NCBI RefSeq assembly: GCF_000407545.1
Contig: NZ_ASWH01000001.1
Span: 2,874,001-2,938,000 of the forward strand
Direction of reading: 5' to 3'
Origin: Enterococcus gilvus ATCC BAA-350
GTDB taxonomy: Bacteria > Bacillota > Bacilli > Lactobacillales > Enterococcaceae
Length of the DNA stretch: 64,000 nt
Below, piece after piece: positions 8,266-15,815 of this stretch; position 1 is the stretch's first letter, and each line of letters opens with the position of its first letter. The notes under the pieces are model-generated. The model saw nothing but the letters and a program-made list of their open reading frames with translations. It did no database searches and was not told where the DNA came from. The translations under genes and the position numbers were made by a program.

Positions 8266-9613
8266 AAGCTTTTTCCTGAATCATTTGATTAATTTCTTCA
8301 AAATCAATATCAAGAGGTATAGGAATACCTTCAAAAGCACCTTTTAGATACTGGTTCTGAAAATTATTATTCTGCGATAAAGTTGTATTATCATAATCTC
8401 GAAGATTTTTTATTTTTTTATTTCCTTCATAATCAATTGTTATAAAGTATACTGATTGTTTTGGTAGCTCTTTCAACATAAGTGTATCATGTGTAGTAAA
8501 TACTAATTGACCATTAATATCCTCTGAAAGGCTATCTAACAAATGGTTCATCAATATATCATGTATTCCGTTATCAATTTCATCTATGAAACACACGCCT
8601 CCATCAACAACATTTAAAAAGAATGGAAGTATTTCTAAAAGTTGCTTTGTACCTTTCGATTCAAGATTAAATGGCACATCTACGAGGTTACCATATATAC
8701 TCTTCTTCAAATACAATTTATATTCAATCTCATCATTTATTGTAATTTTTTTATAAAATACATCTTTAATATCTACATACAAACTAGAAAAATATTTATA
8801 TAAAATTTTTTCTGTTTTATCAATTTTTTTCTCTTCTGAAGACTTTACACTACCATTTGAAAACTCAGAAAGTAAACAAGCTTCTTGTGAAATGGTTGTA
8901 TAAGATCCAGTAGAAACAGAAATACGTGAAAAGAAACCAATAACTTCTTTAAGTCGATTCTTAATATTTTTGTTAATGTAAGATTCGTTGAGTTCCTCTT
9001 CCATTGCCTTAAATATAGAAATAAACGAATGTTTTCCCCAAAGCTTCTGTAACCTGATTTCCAATTCTTTTCTTACATCTAACGTTAAAAATATACTTTT
9101 ATTCAAATGAGACTTAACTTCATTCAAATTATTTTTTTCGATAGTATAAACATTTCCAATTCTGTCATTTATTGTATAATCAAGTTGCTCTTTAACTATT
9201 GTATTTTCATTATCAAAAGTTAATATATACTTGCCTTTTCGTTTACCTTGTAACAAAAAAGAATACTCTAATTGCATATTACTTTTTGTACCTATAGTTT
9301 TTGTTTCACCTATTATTCTTTTAATATTTGAAAATTGATTAGCTTTAATAAAGTCAGAAAATATTACCTGATCATCTAACAAAGAAGTATCTTTTTTTTC
9401 CATCAGAGCGTTAAATTTATTCAACTCATTACTAAATTCAACGGTATTCACTGATAGTCTTAGTATACCAAATGCTTCAATAATACTACTTTTTCCTGAC
9501 CCATTTTCACCATAAATTGCTAAAAGATTCTTAGGATTATTCAATGATTTGGTCATATCGAAAGAGATTCTATTAAAAGACTTAAAATTTTCTAAAACTA
9601 ATTCTGTAAACAT
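8255..9613 (-). CDS. AAA15/OLD-like ATPase, candidate anti-phage sensor
   Basis: 452 residues. It has an ABC/SMC-like N-terminus (LVLENFKSFN), Walker A GENGSGKSS (35-43), a long insertion of about 250 residues rich in Lys/Asn, Walker B VCFIDEID (near 340) and a switch-His strand FTTHDT (near 375). No TOPRIM domain is fused, unlike OLD or GajA; instead a TOPRIM-like gene overlaps its 3' end. ATG 9613 is chosen because AGAAAGG lies 9 bp upstream; GTG 9622 is too close to that site. Located at the outer end of a satellite element, the usual place for defence cargo. Defence role is inference. Confidence 0.7.
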   Translation of the reverse strand: MFTELVLENFKSFNRISFDMTKSLNNPKNLLAIYGENGSGKSSIIEAFGILRLSVNTVEFSNELNKFNALMEKKDTSLLDDQVIFSDFIKANQFSNIKRIIGETKTIGTKSNMQLEYSFLLQGKRKGKYILTFDNENTIVKEQLDYTINDRIGNVYTIEKNNLNEVKSHLNKSIFLTLDVRKELEIRLQKLWGKHSFISIFKAMEEELNESYINKNIKNRLKEVIGFFSRISVSTGSYTTISQEACLLSEFSNGSVKSSEEKKIDKTEKILYKYFSSLYVDIKDVFYKKITINDEIEYKLYLKKSIYGNLVDVPFNLESKGTKQLLEILPFFLNVVDGGVCFIDEIDNGIHDILMNHLLDSLSEDINGQLVFTTHDTLMLKELPKQSVYFITIDYEGNKKIKNLRDYDNTTLSQNNNFQNQYLKGAFEGIPIPLDIDFEEINQMIQEKAYGE

Positions 9614-9943
9614 GTTAATCACCCTTTCTAATACAAATTGTACTTCAATCAGCTCTTAATTACAAGACTAATCTATTGTATTATAAATTATTCTTTACGG
9701 TAATTCCTGTCATTTTACTCCCATCTTAATAGTAAATAACAACGAGACTATATGAAATATTTGTAGATCTGTTTCATCTGCAATAACTCCCACAACTATG
9801 TAGTACTTTTTAAGGATTCTCAGCTAAAAACTATTTTTCGTTTCGTCTGCATGTGAAACATAGAAACCCTTGTATATCAATGTTTATAAAGCTGTGTTTC
9901 ATTTCGTTTCATGTCTCAAAACTTATTAACCTTTTGCAAAAGT
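9614..9943. other. Gene-free AT-rich region with repeated GTTTCAT words
   Basis: Upstream of the ATPase gene. GTTTC(A/G)T recurs at about 9771, 9840, 9896 and 9906, once as an inverted pair GTTTC...GAAAC (9840-9859). This could be a regulator-binding region for the defence-like operon. No ORF with a convincing ribosome site. Confidence 0.3.
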
Positions 9944-9982
9944 AAAAAAAAGAGTGCCCCAAGTGAGCCCTGTAGCTCATTT
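9944..9982 (-). terminator. Terminator of the lipoprotein operon
   Basis: On the minus strand, AAATGAGC/GCTCACTT arms (one mismatch) form a hairpin, followed after GGGGCACTC by a run of eight T. It lies 40 bp past the last lipoprotein gene. Confidence 0.55.
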
Positions 9983-10022
9983 AAAGGGTACCCTTAGTAC
10001 GGTCACAAAACAACGGGGTGGG

Positions 10023-10553
10023 CTATTCTTTATAAATATCATACGTAGAAGTAAATCCATCTCTGTAGTTAAAAGTTACCAATCCATTGTTCCCGTCGAC
10101 TGTTTCTAATGAAATTGAATCCACATATTCATTTTTATTAAATGTCATATTAGTATCAAACACTAAACTTAGTCCCATAGACCTTGGCTTTTCAAAAGGA
10201 AATTTTTCGTTATTCACATAAAACGAATACTCTCCTGTTTTTAAATCAAATACATATGTGTTGTCCTCTCTCTCTAGTGTCCATCTTCCAATGAAAATAA
10301 TCGGAAGCTCTGAAAGTGTTCTTCCCTCATATATAACACGTTCACTATTTTTATTTTCTAGGTTATCTGCACTTGAATTATAGGACTCTTCACTCATGTA
10401 TTCAGTATTCTTCTCTTTTAATTCAGATGATTCATTAACTTTTGATTCAGTTGCTTTTTTTACTACTTCACTTTTTCTATCTCCAATATTTGAACATCCC
10501 ACAAGAAAAATAGTGAGAATAAATACAATCAGTTTTTTTAAATTTGACTTCAT
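10023..10553 (-). CDS. Putative lipoprotein, element cargo
   Basis: 176 residues with a lipoprotein signal peptide: KK start, hydrophobic stretch and lipobox LVGC (Cys20). A Ser/Glu/Lys-rich linker (about 25-85) leads to a C-terminal domain opening LPIIFIGRW. This domain resembles the C-terminal 90 residues of the neighbouring lipoprotein (IPSKFKGNW opening; same spacing of LVFDTN versus LIFDSN), suggesting duplication. AAAGGAG precedes the ATG. Anchored outside the membrane; function unknown. Confidence 0.6.
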   Translation of the reverse strand: MKSNLKKLIVFILTIFLVGCSNIGDRKSEVVKKATESKVNESSELKEKNTEYMSEESYNSSADNLENKNSERVIYEGRTLSELPIIFIGRWTLEREDNTYVFDLKTGEYSFYVNNEKFPFEKPRSMGLSLVFDTNMTFNKNEYVDSISLETVDGNNGLVTFNYRDGFTSTYDIYKE

Positions 10554-10576
10554 AATTTCTCCTTTTATATTATCAA

Positions 10577-11863
10577 TTATCTATCATTTTCAAGAAAATC
10601 GTGAGTAACCACCTCTCCCCTATCGTTTTCAAAAGAAATTATACCAACTTTACTTTCTGTTAATTTGATGGACACATAAATAATTGGAGCAGAGCCACTC
10701 ACTCTGAAATTACTATCAAAAATTAAATATTCTCCTTCCATTCTGGGATTAGAAAGCTCTGTCGTATCATGTCCAAATATCATCCTAGAGTTATCGTCTT
10801 CTAGTATAAATGAAATCCCTCTATTCTTAATTCTCCAATTCCCTTTGAATTTGCTAGGTATCAAATCAGAAGATTCAGATCTAGAAATATCAGCACCATT
10901 TGAAACTTCTTGTATAATTCTACCAAAGATATGATTAGCTTGAGTTGGTTGTCCATCAATTAGGGTAAGGGTGTACTCCGTTTCCAGTGGCTCTTTTAAG
11001 CTTACTGTTATCCCCTCTCCCACCTTCTGCTGAACAGATAGGCTAATTGCTTTCAGATGTTCAATTGCTTCTGATATAGCTTGCTTATCATTTGGAATAG
11101 ACTCATCAACATAATAAGTAATCCTTGTACCATTGCCATTAATTTCGGTCGTTAGATAACCTTTATAAGGCAATTGATCATAGTTACTGATAAAGTAGCT
11201 GAGTTGCTCATCTTTGGTAAAATTTGATTTAGCATCATCAAAAGTTACACTACTATTCACAATATTACTAAAACCATCTCTAAGCTCTTTATTCTCTGTT
11301 TCTTTAAAGTATAAGTAATTATTCGGATTCCCTTGATTCTGGCTAGTTATTAACACTTTGGGTACTCCTGAATTAATGGTAAAGAAATAAACATGCTTCG
11401 ATAAATGGTCTTGTGCCTCTGCATCCGAATAAACAGCTACTAAAGAATAACCTGATTCTTCTTCACCACTTTCTGACCAGTTTAAAACTATTGGCGTGTT
11501 ACCAATAACCGCCTGCCACTTATTGTTATTCAGAACTGAGTCAGGGAGTTGTAAACCGTATAAATCAACATTATTATTCGGACTGTACTGTTTATACGTC
11601 TGATTCATGGTTTGTCCCCAAGTATTCATGAATGACTTGAGTTCATTATCTTTGCTATTACTCCATAAGCTTTGTCTAATCTCTTTTAAATTCTCACTTT
11701 CTTTAGTTGATGGGGCTTTATTTTTGTCCATTAATGTATTACTAGATTCTAGTTTATTTTCATTTAAATTGTTAGATTGATTTGTAGAACTATTTTTATT
11801 ACATCCTGCAATGATAAATAGTATACTCACTAACAAAAAACTAGTTAATAAAAATTTTTTCAT
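10577..11863 (-). CDS. DUF4767-type lipoprotein, element cargo
   Basis: 428 residues from ATG 11863, which has GAGGAG 7 bp upstream. Lipoprotein signal with lipobox IIAGC (Cys21). After a low-complexity Asn/Ser linker comes a DUF4767-like domain (SFMNTWGQTMNQTYKQY, about 95-111), then a YceD-like/secondary domain, and a C-terminal domain shared with the smaller lipoprotein at 10023-10553. It follows the membrane-protein gene by 20 bp and precedes the second lipoprotein by 23 bp, so all three form an operon. Role on the cell surface unknown; surface exclusion or host-fitness cargo are guesses. Confidence 0.65.
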   Translation of the reverse strand: MKKFLLTSFLLVSILFIIAGCNKNSSTNQSNNLNENKLESSNTLMDKNKAPSTKESENLKEIRQSLWSNSKDNELKSFMNTWGQTMNQTYKQYSPNNNVDLYGLQLPDSVLNNNKWQAVIGNTPIVLNWSESGEEESGYSLVAVYSDAEAQDHLSKHVYFFTINSGVPKVLITSQNQGNPNNYLYFKETENKELRDGFSNIVNSSVTFDDAKSNFTKDEQLSYFISNYDQLPYKGYLTTEINGNGTRITYYVDESIPNDKQAISEAIEHLKAISLSVQQKVGEGITVSLKEPLETEYTLTLIDGQPTQANHIFGRIIQEVSNGADISRSESSDLIPSKFKGNWRIKNRGISFILEDDNSRMIFGHDTTELSNPRMEGEYLIFDSNFRVSGSAPIIYVSIKLTESKVGIISFENDRGEVVTHDFLENDR

Positions 11864-11883
11864 GGTTTCACTCCTCAACCTAA

Positions 11884-12528
11884 TCAATAGTATAATAAAT
11901 TATTTTCCTCTAAAATACCATTGGTTTCCTCTTCTAATTTGTCTAACTTAGTTCGGATATCCCAAGCTTTCTCAGAAAATTTTCCACCTTTCTTTTTGTA
12001 CCCTTGAACTTTCTCTTGTAACAAATCAAGTTGCTTTGATTGCAATGCCATTATCTTATTCCCATCTTTATATATGTTGTTACTCAGATACCAAGGAACT
12101 TTGTAATCATTAATCATTTTATTAGCATCTTTAATCTTTCGTTCAGCTCTATTTAATACTTCTTTTATTTCCTCTGGACTTTTATCTTTATACTCTATCC
12201 CTAAGTTATCAAAGGCATTTTTTGTTAATTGTTGCGAATCTGATTCCAAATAGAAAACTATCTCATCAATTTGAGAATCGGTATCTTTTATAGTATTTAC
12301 AGAGTTCCAATAGACTTCCCTAAACTCACTGTGAGCCCACTTTTCAGCATCAATTGAACTATTTGACCAGCTCGGAAAAATTGCAATACCAATTATAACT
12401 AATACGATACCAAAGACAAATTTCTTAGGACTTTTATTACCTTTTTGCTTATTTTTTACAACATCATATAGTTTTGTCAATCCTAAAATAATAACAATAG
12501 CCCCAAATAATTTTAATACAAAAATCAC
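11884..12528 (-). CDS. Small membrane protein with coiled-coil outer domain
   Basis: 214 residues with two hydrophobic segments near the N-terminus (FVLKLFGAIVIILGLTKLYD and FGIVLVIIGIAIFP) and a hydrophilic, Lys/Glu-rich C-terminal region with heptad-like leucines. Start is GTG 12528 with AGGAGG 8 bp upstream. First gene of the leftward lipoprotein operon and divergent from the small XRE gene at 12653. Family not recognised. Confidence 0.55.
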   Translation of the reverse strand: MIFVLKLFGAIVIILGLTKLYDVVKNKQKGNKSPKKFVFGIVLVIIGIAIFPSWSNSSIDAEKWAHSEFREVYWNSVNTIKDTDSQIDEIVFYLESDSQQLTKNAFDNLGIEYKDKSPEEIKEVLNRAERKIKDANKMINDYKVPWYLSNNIYKDGNKIMALQSKQLDLLQEKVQGYKKKGGKFSEKAWDIRTKLDKLEEETNGILEENNLLYY

Positions 12529-12652
12529 TTTACATTCCTCCTATACCAAAGATATGTCTAAAAAATTCAACGGATGGTGTCTTCGAAAACACCACATATA
12601 TACAAATTATACTATAGCATTGTTTTTATATCAACGTGTTGAGGTGACATCT

Positions 12653-12880
12653 GTGGAAAGAAAAGTAGAAGTTCAACTAAAAAAACTTGTTGCAGAAAGA
12701 AATATATCTCTTCGAGAACTTGCTAGACTATCTGATATAGAACCTTCTATTATTAATAAACTGGCAAATAATAAACATGAAAGAATATATTTGCCTCATA
12801 TTGAAAGAATTGCCGAATCTTTAGATATTGATGACATTGGTTTAATCTTAAAAATTGTACCTAAAATCGATAACATTTAG
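12653..12880 (+). CDS. Small XRE/Cro-type DNA-binding protein
   Basis: 75 residues. Nearly the whole protein is a Cro/CI helix-turn-helix: LKKLVAERNISLRELARLSD, then PSIINKLANNKHE and a closing ERIAESLDI helix. GTG 12653 is chosen over an upstream in-frame ATG (12554) because GAGGTGA sits 7 bp before it and the residues before it do not resemble the family. It faces the membrane-protein/lipoprotein operon and may regulate it; this is positional inference. Confidence 0.75.
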   Translation: MERKVEVQLKKLVAERNISLRELARLSDIEPSIINKLANNKHERIYLPHIERIAESLDIDDIGLILKIVPKIDNI

Positions 12881-12910
12881 ACTCTGAGAGGCTCTGGGAG
12901 GCTCTGGGAG
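12881..12910. repeat. Three tandem 10-bp units (GCTCTGGGAG)
   Basis: Two exact copies of GCTCTGGGAG (12891-12910) preceded by a diverged copy ACTCTGAGAG. The last unit runs into TCCCTCT, which could pair with it as a hairpin just past the XRE stop codon. Confidence 0.55.
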
Positions 12911-12928
12911 TCCCTCTAAGCCATTTTA

Positions 12929-13066
12929 TTGATAGGCAAACAGAAAATAGCAGATGACTATTTCAACGCTTTGTATCGCTCCTTATCATCCAAAGATAAG
13001 GTTAAAACCTTAGAATATATGATGTTATTAAAGAGGCAAGAAATGGAATGCAATGAGTTCAAATAG
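12929..13066 (+). CDS. Possible 45-residue small protein
   Basis: A TTG-initiated reading frame opening LIGKQKIADDYFNALYRSL, mostly helical and charged, ending 3 bp before a terminator hairpin. It resembles the small accessory peptides found near replication genes of Gram-positive plasmids in composition, but there is no good ribosome site, so it may be a remnant. Confidence 0.3.
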   Translation: MIGKQKIADDYFNALYRSLSSKDKVKTLEYMMLLKRQEMECNEFK

Positions 13067-13067
13067 A

Positions 13068-13099
13068 AACACCCATCCGATTAGGAAGGGTGCTTTTTG
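13068..13099 (+). terminator. Terminator at the end of the rightward small genes
   Basis: CACCC...GGGTG hairpin (13070-13092) followed by CTTTTT on the + strand; it overlaps the stop codon of the convergent primase gene. Confidence 0.65.
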
Positions 13100-14553
13100 T
13101 TCTTTATATTAAACTGGTAAATAAACCTATCACCAGTAGTTTCAATTTTAGTTAACTCTTCTTTACTATATAGGTCATTCATTACCTTCACTAGATTAAG
13201 AGGCTCATCAGAATTGTATGTAATCCCCTTACCCTCAACAATATCCAGTTCTCCTAAAGTCATCTTATAGTAATTAGGAAGCCAATTTCCTCCCTTAAAT
13301 ACTCTGGAAGATATCACTTTAACAAAGCCCATTTTCTCTAGTGATCTGATGTTCTTAGCACTTCTTCCAGTATTACTATCATTGCCCATGTCAGCTAAAG
13401 TTGCGTGAGTACAATAAAATACTCCATCACTGCCACTATATTTTTTAGAATGACACAGTAAACTAAAGAGAAGATATCTTAGATTTTTTCTTTGAATAGA
13501 TAAGATAATATCTAACTCTTGTCTATAGAAAGTAACGTCACTAGACTTCATGCTAAACGAATAATCACCATCATAAACCATCTCAATTACACGCCGTGTT
13601 TCATCTTTCAACCCTCGCAAGTTCCACCTTTGATCTAAGAATTTTCTTATCTCAGAGTTTTTAAACGTATTTTGGATTACATTGAAGACCACTTGGTACG
13701 TAGCCTCTATGTCATTTCCCTGATACTTTAAGATGCGAGATGCGTGGAACGTAAAATAGTTCCTACTACTTGGTTCTGACAAGCATCCATCTTCAAGAGT
13801 TTTTTTCACGTAAGTATAAACGCTTTGGTTATTATGCTCCTTCAGACTGATATTTTTACGATGTACGCTTTTTTTCTTGTCAGTTGTCAATCGATGTTTA
13901 GTCATAACTGAACAATCTTTCAAGACATTTTCTTTGAACTCATTCAAAGACTGGGGTTCAATAGACAAAAAATAATCTATAGGTAATGGTTCTAACGTCC
14001 GATTGTCAACATAGTAACAAAATTCTTCTGTTTTCAAATGAATACCCAAAGGTAATTTGACTCCAAGTCCAGTAGTGGGTCTTCTTTCAATGCGATGAAT
14101 TGTTTCTCCCATCTGGGAAAGGACTTCATAATAGAAGTTTTCAAGTTCCTGTTCTCGAATAAATCCGTCAAAATAAAGATCAACATGATAGCCCTTTAAC
14201 CCTGAATACCAAACATGAATGTCTTTCATAGGGATACCATAATAAGAATGAAGCATTTCTATCAATTCTATAGTTGTCCACCTTCTATCTCCCTCTTCTA
14301 TAATATCGACATCAAAACACATAAATTTAGTCAAACCACCTGAACCTAATTTTATTCCTAATGTGTATTCTCCATTTAAATGTTTTCTAACTCTCCACTC
14401 GTTTAATTGAACCTTGTTATCAATAGTTGTTAGAAATTTAACATCCTCTCCTTGTTTCACTTGGAAAAGGTATTCCTTTCTATAACTAATTAACAGTCTG
14501 TCCATTTGCTTTACTACTTTATCCTCTATCTGCTTTGTATATATATTTTCCAT
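13081..14553 (-). CDS. AEP-type primase / replication protein of the element
   Basis: 490 residues. The catalytic motifs of archaeo-eukaryotic primases are visible: FDVD (Asp81, Asp83), SGLKGYHVDLYF (His123), and a downstream LGVKLPLGIHLKT segment, in the arrangement of TOTE-type AEP domains. The C-terminal 200 residues look helical, with a winged-helix-like end (SNTGRSAKNIRSLEKMGF). ATG has AGGAGG 5 bp upstream. It follows the excisionase gene by 80 bp. Satellite islands use such primase/Rep proteins to replicate after excision; no helicase gene is present here. Confidence 0.72.
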   Translation of the reverse strand: MENIYTKQIEDKVVKQMDRLLISYRKEYLFQVKQGEDVKFLTTIDNKVQLNEWRVRKHLNGEYTLGIKLGSGGLTKFMCFDVDIIEEGDRRWTTIELIEMLHSYYGIPMKDIHVWYSGLKGYHVDLYFDGFIREQELENFYYEVLSQMGETIHRIERRPTTGLGVKLPLGIHLKTEEFCYYVDNRTLEPLPIDYFLSIEPQSLNEFKENVLKDCSVMTKHRLTTDKKKSVHRKNISLKEHNNQSVYTYVKKTLEDGCLSEPSSRNYFTFHASRILKYQGNDIEATYQVVFNVIQNTFKNSEIRKFLDQRWNLRGLKDETRRVIEMVYDGDYSFSMKSSDVTFYRQELDIILSIQRKNLRYLLFSLLCHSKKYSGSDGVFYCTHATLADMGNDSNTGRSAKNIRSLEKMGFVKVISSRVFKGGNWLPNYYKMTLGELDIVEGKGITYNSDEPLNLVKVMNDLYSKEELTKIETTGDRFIYQFNIKNKKHPS

Positions 14554-14632
14554 ACTTATCCTCCTATAATTTTTAATAGTTTTGTTTTAATTTATCTTAC
14601 TAGTAATAAATAAAGATACTTGTAAGACATAG

Positions 14633-14923
14633 TCAACACTGCCTACTAAGCATAAATTCATCTAAATCTGATTTTTTTATACGCTTAGTGCCTTCTATTA
14701 TTGTTATAGGTAAATCATACTCATTGATGTATTTAGCTAGAGTATTTCGGGATACTGACAGATAGTCACAAGCATCTTTTATAGTTAAATAACCTGAAAA
14801 ATGATTGTTAGGATTAGACAAAGTAGCTAACAGACTTTTTAATTCTATAAGCTCTCTATTTAAAACTTCTTGGATTGCTCTCTCAAGTAGACTATCCAGA
14901 GTAATTTCTTCTATACTATTCAT
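14633..14923 (-). CDS. Excisionase / AlpA-like HTH protein
   Basis: 96 residues. The C-terminal half is a HTH_17/MerR-like excisionase domain: YLTIKDACDYLSVSRNTLAK followed by a TKRIKKSDLDEFM wing. The N-terminal half is a Leu/Glu-rich helix. Strong ribosome site GGGAGG. First gene leftward from the divergent promoter, directly ahead of the primase, as AlpA/Xis genes are in phage-inducible islands. It probably assists the integrase in excision. Confidence 0.75.
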   Translation of the reverse strand: MNSIEEITLDSLLERAIQEVLNRELIELKSLLATLSNPNNHFSGYLTIKDACDYLSVSRNTLAKYINEYDLPITIIEGTKRIKKSDLDEFMLSRQC

Positions 14924-14985
14924 GGAATGTCCTCCCTTCTATTGTTTGATCATAATTATCACCGCCTCTCTTAGTTGATATACAT

Positions 14986-15014
14986 AATATAGCATGTATC
15001 TACAAAATAATCAA
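14986..15014 (-). promoter_or_regulatory. Leftward promoter of the excisionase-primase operon
   Basis: Minus strand: -35 TTGATT (15009-15014), 17-bp spacer, -10 TATATT (14986-14991). It starts 5 bp from the left arm of the operator palindrome. Confidence 0.65.
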
Positions 15015-15018
15015 CACC

Positions 15019-15062
15019 TAATTGTGATTTTTTTAAAAAACGTATTTACAAAATCACAATTA
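15019..15062. promoter_or_regulatory. Inverted-repeat operator between divergent promoters
   Basis: Perfect 13-bp arms TAATTGTGATTTT (15019-15031) and AAAATCACAATTA (15050-15062), centres 31 bp apart (three helical turns). The right arm lies inside the rightward promoter and the left arm abuts the leftward -35 box. The XRE protein encoded just downstream is the expected binder, setting the integrated/excised switch. Confidence 0.7.
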
Positions 15063-15073
15063 AGTGATAATAT
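15045..15073 (+). promoter_or_regulatory. Rightward promoter of the repressor-integrase operon
   Basis: -35 TTTACA (15045-15050), 17-bp spacer, -10 TAATAT (15068-15073). The spacer contains the right operator arm, implying autorepression. Confidence 0.65.
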
Positions 15074-15096
15074 GTTTTTAGAAAGAGGTGATGACT

Positions 15097-15699
15097 ATGG
15101 AAGAAAATAGTAACTTGAAGGTTGGATTTGCTCTTAAGCGTATTAGACAAATGAAATCTATTGAAGGAAAAAAATATACTCAAGCGATGATGGCTAAAGA
15201 CTTAGGAGTCGGACAGTCATATATTGGAGGTCTTGAAAACAACACACGAACTCCATCATTCAAGACTTTGATAAAGATTGCAGATGCTTTGGGTATCGGT
15301 CTCCGTAACTTAATTGATCTATGTGAATACCAACGTCTTACAGAACTATATTGCCAACCAAGTAAAGATGGAACACACAACCTATTATCTCCAGAAAAAT
15401 TATCCAATATAGGTACACCTGAAGCATTTGCCTTTAGAGATGTTAGTAAATCTTTCGATTACGAAAATCTTAATTTTAAATTAGGAGAATTTTTAGATAA
15501 TGTTGATGTTAAGAAGAAGATATATGAAGGAGAAAGCATTCCTTATATAGACTCAACTAATTTATCAGACATCATATCTAAGGGAATTAATAAACAAAAG
15601 AACATTTTCTTTAATAACCAAAAATTGACCGATGGACAGATATTAGGTCTTAATCAATATTTAGAAGCAATTACAAATCAGAATAATGGAGGTGTTTAA
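15097..15699 (+). CDS. XRE-family repressor of the element
   Basis: 200 residues. N-terminal Cro/CI helix-turn-helix (YTQAMMAKDLGVGQSYIGG, about 25-43, then TRTPSFKTLIKIADALGI). The C-terminal 130 residues are unassigned and lack an obvious Ser-Lys LexA-type peptidase dyad, so induction is probably by protein binding rather than self-cleavage, as for Stl-type island repressors. ATG 15097 has GAAAGAGG 8 bp upstream; ATG 15091 is too near. Co-directional with the integrase and adjoining the operator at 15019-15062. Confidence 0.78.
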   Translation: MEENSNLKVGFALKRIRQMKSIEGKKYTQAMMAKDLGVGQSYIGGLENNTRTPSFKTLIKIADALGIGLRNLIDLCEYQRLTELYCQPSKDGTHNLLSPEKLSNIGTPEAFAFRDVSKSFDYENLNFKLGEFLDNVDVKKKIYEGESIPYIDSTNLSDIISKGINKQKNIFFNNQKLTDGQILGLNQYLEAITNQNNGGV

Positions 15700-15815
15700 G
15701 ATGGAGCGATATTAAGCGTAACATCTTAAAATAAACAGAAACTAAAAACGAGATTTGCTCCTATTATTGCTCCCAATAGCAAATAACTATTGAACAATAT
15801 TCTAGGAGGAAAAAC

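Noticed and set aside
7690..9613. Firm assignment of the ATPase/TOPRIM pair to PARIS or Gabija
   Set aside because: The TOPRIM partner is much shorter than AriB, and the ATPase has no fused TOPRIM domain as GajA has. Only a general similarity can be claimed.
12881..12910. CRISPR or iteron array
   Set aside because: Only three 10-bp units without spacers; too few and too short for CRISPR, and not near an origin-like AT-rich region with Rep-specific spacing.
15765..15776. Inverted copy of the 12-mer at 7641-7652 (TTGGGAGCAATA)
   Set aside because: A single AT-rich 12-mer match inside the element, between the repressor and integrase genes, is not enough to claim a functional site.
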